Origin: Dastarcus helophoroides
Lineage: Eukaryota; Arthropoda; Insecta; Coleoptera; Bothrideridae
Direction of reading: 5' to 3'
Assembly (NCBI GenBank): GCA_028583605.1
Contig: CM053330.1
Location: 22,408,129 to 22,472,128, forward strand
DNA: 64,000 bases
Shown here: piece by piece, positions 58,124 through 64,000 of the stretch
Layout of the letters: every line of letters begins with the position of its first letter
Numbering within the stretch: position 1 is the first letter of the stretch
Made by a program: the position numbers and the translations under genes
The notes under the pieces: model-generated
The model's input: the letters and a program-made list of their open reading frames with translations, nothing else
Database searches by the model: none
What the model was told of the DNA's origin: nothing

Positions 58124-59235
58124 CAGTGGCGGCTAGTGCTAAGGTTTGCAGGTTTGTGCAACCTCCAAAAAAAAAATGTGCCGGGATAAAAAATAAAGTA
58201 ATTGTTATCTATTTTATTTATTAATATAACAGATTTATCGTTACTAAACATAACTATAACGGATTCCCCCGGTTCGTTAGAATTTGGCGAGGTTGTTTGG
58301 GTCCATGGTTTGCAGAGTTTGCAGGCTAGACTGCAAACTTTGGTTTCCACATATGCACCTGCGCCTTAACTCATATTTTGTTCGTTTAAATAGGTGCCCA
58401 TAAGCAAGCATTAGGTTGCACTTGTGGATGCAAACCAAATATCAACTCGCTATTTTAATTTGTTGTCCGCCAATGTTGCGAGCCGTGAAACACAAATAAA
58501 AATGAATTCAGTGCAAAGTTTAATTGCACAATCATTCTGTAACCGATCTGTGTCGGAAAAATTAGAAATTAAGCAACTTGGACGATCTATTCCAGACTTA
58601 AATATTCTGCAGACGATGTTTAGTTAAATGCAGCAACCTTATTTTTTTCTGAAAAATTTAATCAGTATAGAACCAGTTTTCCCAAAAAGTGTTTTAAAAA
58701 ACCACTAAGATTTATCCATTTTTAGATTGAAATCGGCTTCTGGTTTACTTGTACTCTATAACATTATTTCAGAAAACAGTGAGCTTAGTAAATTTTTAGT
58801 GGAACTCTAAATGCTTTCAAAAATCTTTATAACTATCCCAATGGCTTCTCCTGAAGCAGAGGGTGCTTCTCCACCCTGAAAATAATTAAAAACTTTTAAG
58901 AAATACATTATGCCAGGAAAAATTGTCCGCATTAACGATGTTTTCCAAAGAAAAGGACTTAATCCAAGGAATAGCCGACCGCAATCAACAATTATTAATA
59001 AATTTGCATCTGCCAAAGATCATCGTATGGACTTCCGCTTCCAATAAGTGAATGTCTGATTTTTGTGCATATTATAAAAGGGAAATTTTAATAATCTACT
59101 ATACATGTATAACATATATCATTTAAAATCCTAAATATCTCTTAATTCCAGATTAATTTAAAATTTCCAATTTCGGCACATTTTGGTAAGTGTCTCTTTG
59201 CAACCCCCAATGTTTTTTAGCACCAGCCGCCACTG
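58124..59235 (+). mobile_element. hAT element (1112 bp) with perfect 8-bp target duplication
   Basis: Termini CAGTGGCGGCTAGTGCTAA and TTAGCACCAGCCGCCACTG are flanked by a perfect direct repeat CTTAACAG (58116-58123 and 59236-59243). The termini match those of 18777-19827. The interior still carries a relic of the transposase C-terminus (58805-59045), so this is a deletion derivative of an autonomous hAT. Confidence 0.93.
58805..59045 (+). pseudogene. hAT transposase dimerisation-domain relic
   Basis: Two plus-strand frames together give LNAFKNLYNYPNGFS, FSTLKIIKNF and LRNTLCQEKLSALTMFSKEK. This follows the hAT C-terminal dimerisation domain (A...IFLTIPV....CERSFSKLKIIKNYLRSTM.QERLS.LALLSIE). 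Frameshifts and stops break it. The minus-strand ORF 58807-59016 is antisense to it. The plus ORF 58424-58627 upstream may be another transposase piece, but I could not confirm that. Confidence 0.65.
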
Positions 59236-59243
59236 CTTAACAG

Positions 59244-60559
59244 TAATAATAATTTGATAAAATCAGTTTTTTTTTCAAAAGATGTCAAACGATAATATTC
59301 GGGTACACCCATTTTGTTTTATTAAAAAAACTGTTTTATTATACCTGCATTTGGTCGCTGCCGTGGAAAATTATCGTATGTGCACTTTTTATGAAAATTG
59401 AGTTTTTTTTAACCATATGAAGGGAATTCTGGGTTGTTTTTGTACATGCATGTTGATAAAGTTATGAAAGAAACAGAAGGAACCCATTCTTCAGCCTTTT
59501 CAATATTCCATCTATATATTGTCCTTAAATTTTGCGTTGATATGAAAGCCAGTAGAAGAATTTCTGAGGTTAAAAAAATTCTTAAGTGATTTAATAAATT
59601 AAAAATAAATAAATTAAATGCCGACCAATAATTAACTTATTGAAAGTATTCTACTAGCGAGTTTAAATTTTTATCATATTGAATAAAATTTGCTCAAACA
59701 TTATGTCCGAAATTTATTGTGTGTAAAGGATTCTATTTAAAATGTATCAGGTAAAATTAAAAGACCTGGTTGATAGAGAAGAAATAAGATTCACACAGTT
59801 GATGCAAGTGTAATGATCCGAAAAAAATATTATAAGCTAGAGTGTTAGACAACCCAAAGAAATAAGGAGTATTAAATCTTTCGCCTAAAGTTCGGACTTA
59901 ATTTGAGATGTAGTAAGAATTTGGTTTTTATTAATTGAAAAGCTGCTGGTTGCGGTTTTTAATGTTTTAATGGAAACAGTGAAAATATAACACATAAATT
60001 ACTGTATAAAAATGTTCTTCTAATTTGAACTGCTCTTTCTTGGAAAACTAGACATAACAACAAAGGCAAACACTCAATCATTTCTAAATAAAGATTGTGC
60101 ATTAAGGTTCAAGCCGCATATTCATCTGAAGAATAATGCTTGGTATAGTCGTTACACGAAGTGATAAATGCGACCAAAGTTAACGAACTTGAAAAGTAAC
60201 TATATTTAGAAAGTCTTTTGAGAGTAACAACTACTTCTGGTCTAAGAATTTCAAGGTTTGTTATAAGTAGAGCCTGAAAGTTATGGCAGTAAAAAAGTTA
60301 GGTTTTGGCGCCATAAATGGCAAATAAAATGGGCGAAAATCGTAGCAAAACGGGTAAAATGGCATTTATAAATTTTTACTTATTATCATTATATTTTTAT
60401 ATGTATATGGAAAAAGACCTTTCTGTTTATAAAGTCGTTATTCGAGCACAACGATGTTGTACCAAATTGATGTCACCAAAAATACGTAACTTTATACGTG
60501 ACTTTATCCTAATAATATTTACAATTTCACACATGTTCTCAACTATATTTATAAATATG
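59244..60559. other. AT-rich non-coding stretch
   Basis: The 142-codon ORF 60317-60745 runs from unrecognised sequence into the Penelope-like tail and foldback, so it is not a gene. Nothing else found. Confidence 0.45.
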
Positions 60560-60690
60560 ATAACGAAGGCTTCCACGGCCAGAATCAGTACAGGATATAC
60601 TTCTTCCGGGATTGGACCGTGTCAAAGAACCACTAAAAGAGTTCGACGTTTCGCCCATTATCGTAGGGAGCTTCTTCAGGAACAAAGAAA
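60560..60690 (-). repeat. Penelope-like 3' tail in minus orientation
   Basis: The minus strand carries a hammerhead-like motif (60683-60641), followed by TTTGACACGGTCCAATCCCG, GAAGAAGTATATCCTGTACT and CTGGCCGTGGAAGCCTTCGT, ending at GTTATC near 60560. The same 3' end, ending at the same base, is found in the 90-bp insert at 27476-27565. This identifies the true 3' terminus of the element. Confidence 0.75.
60641..60683 (-). ncRNA. Hammerhead-ribozyme-like motif in Penelope-like tail
   Basis: Minus strand: stem I GUUC pairs with GAAC. Core CUGAAGA, one extra A, stem II GCUC...GGGC (4 bp), GAAA, minimal ACGU as stem III, and C17 before GAAC. The stem I sequence differs from that at 22397-22437 but stays fully paired. 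Confidence 0.55.
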
Positions 60691-60749
60691 AGAAACAATA
60701 AATGAAAAGGGGAATATGAGGGAATATGCAAAAATGAAAGAATGAAAAA

Positions 60750-60879
60750 GGCCAATTTCAAAACATCAGAGCACAGTAACTCAGTATGTCCACCATACCA
60801 GAGGCGTTTCGAAGAAGAGTTTCGCCTCTGGTATGGTGGACATACTGAGTTACCGTGCTCTGATATTTTGAAATTGGCC
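60750..60879. repeat. 57-bp inverted repeat (2 mismatches, 16-nt loop)
   Basis: Arms 60750-60806 and 60823-60879 contain GGCCAATTTCAAAA, TAACTCAGTATGTCCACCAT and ACCAGAGGCG with their complements. The two mismatches are both transitions. The loop is TTTCGAAGAAGAGTTT. The structure sits at the junction between the minus-oriented tail (60560-60690) and the plus-oriented GIY-YIG relic (60899-). Confidence 0.92.
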
Positions 60880-60898
60880 ATAGGTCAAACATTACATA

Positions 60899-61265
60899 AT
60901 GTTTACATTAGAAACATTGAACCATCTTGCTGTCTCTAGAAATAATCATTCAGAAAGATTAAAGTTTGCCAAGCATTTATTAGAAACACAACATAAACTT
61001 ACAAGCCTGAACAAGGTAGATATATTGCATATTTGCAATAACACTAAGAAAGTTAATTTTCTTGACCCCATAGGAGTTCACATATTTATAATCGCGCCAA
61101 TTTACACTTACGAACGAGCAATGACATCTTCCGGAACATCTTTAATAGAAGCTTTAGATGCAAGTTCGGATTAGACGGAATATTCGTAGGAGTTTGTGAT
61201 ATATGGAGCTTGTTAACTTAACAACGCCCAAACAAGCTACTAGTACACAACGCTGAAAAGCAAAA
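60899..61265 (+). pseudogene. Penelope-like GIY-YIG endonuclease relic, plus strand
   Basis: Plus strand: SRNNHSERLKFAKHLLETQH, DILHICNNTKKVNFLDPI, then ERAMTSSGTSLIEALDASSD and a stop. This corresponds to NKHPERTNFAKHLLGTQHKR ... CNNTKKLNFLEVIEI at 22455-22754; the later Glu of LEVIEI reads Asp here. The block after it (TAGACGGAATATTCGTAGGA, TGGAGCTTGTTAACTTAAC) matches 22830-22930. The reverse transcriptase part is absent. Dead copy. Confidence 0.7.
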
Positions 61266-61439
61266 TATGGTCCGATCATATCAAATATTTGTCCAAACAT
61301 CATGGAACTTGTAGTAAATACTGATTTTGATTACCCGTATTTGTATGATGTCTGTGATGTTTGTAACCGGAGTATAAAATAAAACCAAATCGTAAAACTG
61401 AACGTGCACAACAGAAATTGAAAGAAAAAGAAAAAAATT

Positions 61440-62280
61440 ATAATTTGAAATTTTGAGTAAAAGTGAGACGTTTGTATTTTATTCTAAAATTTTGAAAAAA
61501 AATTAAACAAATTGAAGTGGAAATGTTACAGTTATTGTTACTTTTTCCGGAACAAATATCAAGTTAAATTTTGACAATACACATTACATATGTAACGGAT
61601 AACCTTAATTTACAATTTTGGCCAAATGTCGGAATTTTTTAGGTCAACACTAGGAGATTAAAAGAGATTAAATTCCAATGTAAGAGTTAAAATTTTTAGA
61701 AAAATTTAACAATGTTTTATTAAATGTTGATAAAAAAGTCAAATTTTCCAAAGAAATCTTAAAATATTTAAAATCTTTTTCAAAATTTTGTGCCAAAAAT
61801 CAAAATGGTTGAAAAATTATTCCAAGTAATTATTTAAATTTTGACATAAGTTGAAATTTCGAAAAAAAAATGAGATTTATAAATTGAAAATTTATCAAAA
61901 GGAGTTTTATTGTTTTAAAAAGTCGAATTTGGAATAAAATCATTTTTAAAGAAATGTGAATTCAAAGTTTTGTGCCAAAGAAAAGCAAATGTAATAAATA
62001 AATTTAAATTTAAAGTTTCTAGCTAATTTTCAAAATCACGGGCTTAAAGTCGAGATTTAAATATTTTTTGTAAAATTTTTGATATCAATTAATTTCTAAA
62101 TTCCTAGAAGTTTGGAAGTTAAATTTAAAATTTTAGAATGAAAACTAAAAACGTTTAAGAGAAAAGCAAAACGTATACTGAGAAATTGAACTTTCCATTT
62201 TTTCTGAAAATTCGAGTTCGAGTTGAAAATATTGCGTTTTAAGTTAAAATATCAAAAAAATCAAAAGTTAAAGTTTAAAT
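61440..62280. repeat. Degenerate AAATTTTGA-type simple sequence
   Basis: Irregular units such as GTTAAAATTTTTAGAAAAA, AGTCAAATTTTCCAAAGAA and AAGTCGAATTTGGAATAAA, similar in style to 30490-32170. No coding capacity. Confidence 0.55.
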
Positions 62281-62307
62281 TACACCGGCCAGCTAAACGG
62301 GTGTGTA

Positions 62308-62679
62308 TTGTTGGTTTTAACAAGAAATTTATTTAATTTAGATAAACACTACCACAGCATATCAAGTACAAACTTTTGCATACTAGGATATTATGTGTCT
62401 AATAGTAAAAGCAATACATCTCTTAAAATCCGACTGAAGGAGCATTTGGCTCATTTGAGGTACAGAACAACTGAGAAGTCAAATGAGGCTCGACATGCTT
62501 TTAAATTAGATCACAGGATAGATAATTATATGAATCTCTTAAGAGTAGTAGGTAAGAATTCTACGTTAAATGCATGTGAAAGCTTAGCCATTCATAAGGC
62601 TGAAGACAACCTTATGAATGATTGCAATGGGCCTTTAGGCCACTCATCTCTGTTAACAATGGTTAAGGTTGATAGATAA
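62308..62679 (+). pseudogene. Penelope-like element C-terminal GIY-YIG endonuclease (3' fragment, open)
   Basis: A 123-codon open frame. After an unassigned start it reads SLKIRLKEHLAHLRYRTTEK, SNEARHAFKLDHRIDNYMN, RVVGKNSTLNACESLAIHKA, EDNLMNDCNGPLGHSSLLTM. The R...EH block and the later Glu in ACESLAIHK are placed as in Penelope-like GIY-YIG nucleases, and the ending NLMND.NGP(L) is typical of the insect group. The reverse transcriptase is missing, so it is a 5'-truncated copy even though this stretch has no stop. It is a different subfamily from 22455 and 60899. A hammerhead-like tail follows at about 62797. Confidence 0.7.
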
Positions 62680-62789
62680 GAAATTGTGACACTGCGACGT
62701 GTATGATTAGATGGCATGCGTGTTCGGATGCACTCGATCATGCACGAAGTGAATATTCTTATTATGTAACGGTTAATTTTAAGATTAGG

Positions 62790-62910
62790 TGTTAGTATCT
62801 CTGTGAAGATGACAGCTTGGCTATCGAAACGCGTTAGGGCAACCTTTGTTGTGTTTTTTAATCTCTCTTGGTTTCAGGGGACAGGATTTTTATTTCAATT
62901 TTCACTCTCA
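62790..62910 (+). repeat. Penelope-like tail with decayed hammerhead-like motif
   Basis: GTTAGTATCTCTGTGAAGAT, GACAGCTTGGCTATCGAAAC, GCGTTAGGGCAACCTTTGTT, TTTTTTAATCTCTCTTGGTT, TCAGGGGACAGGATTTTTAT. It aligns with the complement of 22437-22320. The core has a 2-nt insertion (CUGUGAAGA for CUGAAGA), so the ribozyme motif at 62797-62838 is probably dead. Confidence 0.65.
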
Positions 62911-64000
62911 CAAAGATTGCTGACACAGTGATTGATATTTCTTTTAAACTAAACAATAATAAGACAGGTGATTTTTAAAATTATTTAAGATTCTTTTTTA
63001 GATTTTGGATGCGTACGGCTCTTTCGTAACGACACAGAGAATACGCAAAACCTGACCTGGATTCGTATAACGAGAAGCACTGTTAAGCATAGTTTCCTTG
63101 AAAGATATTGAGCAATGTTATCGTTGAATTTTTAGAAATAGATTTTCAAAACCCAGGTCACACCAGGTCATATTGCGGATGCATTCTAATTTTATACCAA
63201 GCTTCTAATTTTGTTTCATTGTGTCATCCAACTGAATCTAAATTTAAAGACAAGTTCTTGCATTTGCTCTTGCATTTGTGTATCTGTTTATAAAGAAGGT
63301 ATGGTCAAATTAATTTAATGTAATGCACTGTATATACGTGCGAGTGTCAAATATGTCTTGCCCAGAGGATTTAGGTCTGCGGATTTGATTGCACTTTTTA
63401 TTTTTAAGTTAAAATGACATTGGCGGTATATATAAATCACTTGCTATTTAATAAAACATTATGAAATATATGGGGGAGACTAAACACATGTTGATATTTT
63501 ACAAAAAACTAAAAGTATGAATACAAATATTTATTGAAATAATTTTTATTTTATTACTTTATTACATACATATTTGAAAAGTCATTTTTCTAGAAACAGG
63601 TAGACGTTTAAATTTTAAAATTTTTTAACATTTTTATGGGAAAGGGATTTTACCTGATAGCTTTAAATAGGTTGCTCAATTTATTATTGCTACAACATTG
63701 CAAGCCTTAGGGAACTATTGGACTACTTCTTCTAGAAGGTGTACTTATGAAGCAATAAAAAGTATTCACTATAATATTTATTTCGAGAGCAACATTACTT
63801 ATTAGCTCAACATGTTTTGTGTCCAGAAAAATCTCAACAGCAAACCAAATTTCTAGTTATTAAAATATAGTGCAATAGTTCTCAACATTCTCTCACAACG
63901 GTATACTTTACACTTTGAGGGCGCTATATTACCGCAAATTTTCCTAGTAAAGAATAAAAGGCTAATTTACTTAAAATTGACGAGTAAGTGCCTATCGCTG
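62911..64000. other. Right edge of window, no feature recognised
   Basis: AT-rich; the ORF 63108-63293 (+) is unrecognised. No upstream exon of the minus-strand gene was found here. Confidence 0.45.

Noticed and set aside
60317..60745. 142-codon plus-strand ORF
   Set aside because: It runs from unrelated sequence into the Penelope-like tail, antisense to the hammerhead-like motif; no coherent protein.

Overview
The window is about 64 kb of AT-rich animal DNA, almost certainly from an insect. Coding potential is sparse and sits in exons with GT-AG splice sites separated by introns of up to about 23 kb. The rest is dominated by relics of insect-type transposons: Tc1/mariner, pogo-like, hAT, jockey/CR1-like and RTE-like non-LTR retrotransposons, and Penelope-like elements. 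I see no bacterial, plasmid or phage organisation, no CRISPR array and no convincing tRNA or rRNA gene. The order of insect cannot be fixed from the sequence.

Host gene: four exons of one minus-strand gene can be joined with correct phases: 56787-56578, 40861-40283, 39537-38807 and 16109-15861. Together they encode 589 codons plus two bases of an open-ended protein, so both the N-terminus and the C-terminus lie outside the window. The protein is rich in Ser/Thr and Arg, with short charged coiled-coil-like stretches. The last exon has a Ser/Arg-rich segment (YYRLRHFSITGKGVVNRGDS and onward) that I tentatively link to the long N-terminal extensions of insect RGK (Rad/Gem/Kir) small GTPases. No GTPase domain is in the window. 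Almost everything from 1 to 64000 is therefore intron, or flank beyond the outer exons.

Transposon layout, low to high coordinates: non-LTR fragment (1.7-2.3 kb); Penelope-like tail (4.1 kb); a 1.38 kb self-complementary element (5.15-6.53 kb) with relatives at 11.7, 28.8 and 32.3 kb; RTE-like fragment (10.5-11.4 kb); hAT elements with 8-bp target duplications at 13.4, 18.8 and 58.1 kb; long-inverted-repeat elements at 16.4, 23.4 and 46.5 kb; Penelope-like 3' ends at 22.3, 60.6 and 62.3 kb; a nested repeat cluster with a hammerhead-ribozyme motif at 27.3-28.6 kb; a degenerate simple-sequence region at 30.5-32.2 kb; two Tc1-like copies at 32.9 and 34.2 kb, the second with perfect termini; pogo-like pieces at 17.6, 37.0 and 44.2 kb; a 5'-to-3' but internally deleted jockey/CR1-type retrotransposon at 52.5-55.3 kb; and a mariner remnant at 55.5-56.0 kb.

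The most interesting signals are (i) several hammerhead-ribozyme-like motifs linked to Penelope-like tails, with stem I sequences that differ between copies yet stay paired; (ii) a 90-bp insert with a 13-bp target duplication that contains a perfect 30-bp palindrome made from the Penelope tail; and (iii) a family of elements that are self-complementary over nearly their full 1.38 kb.
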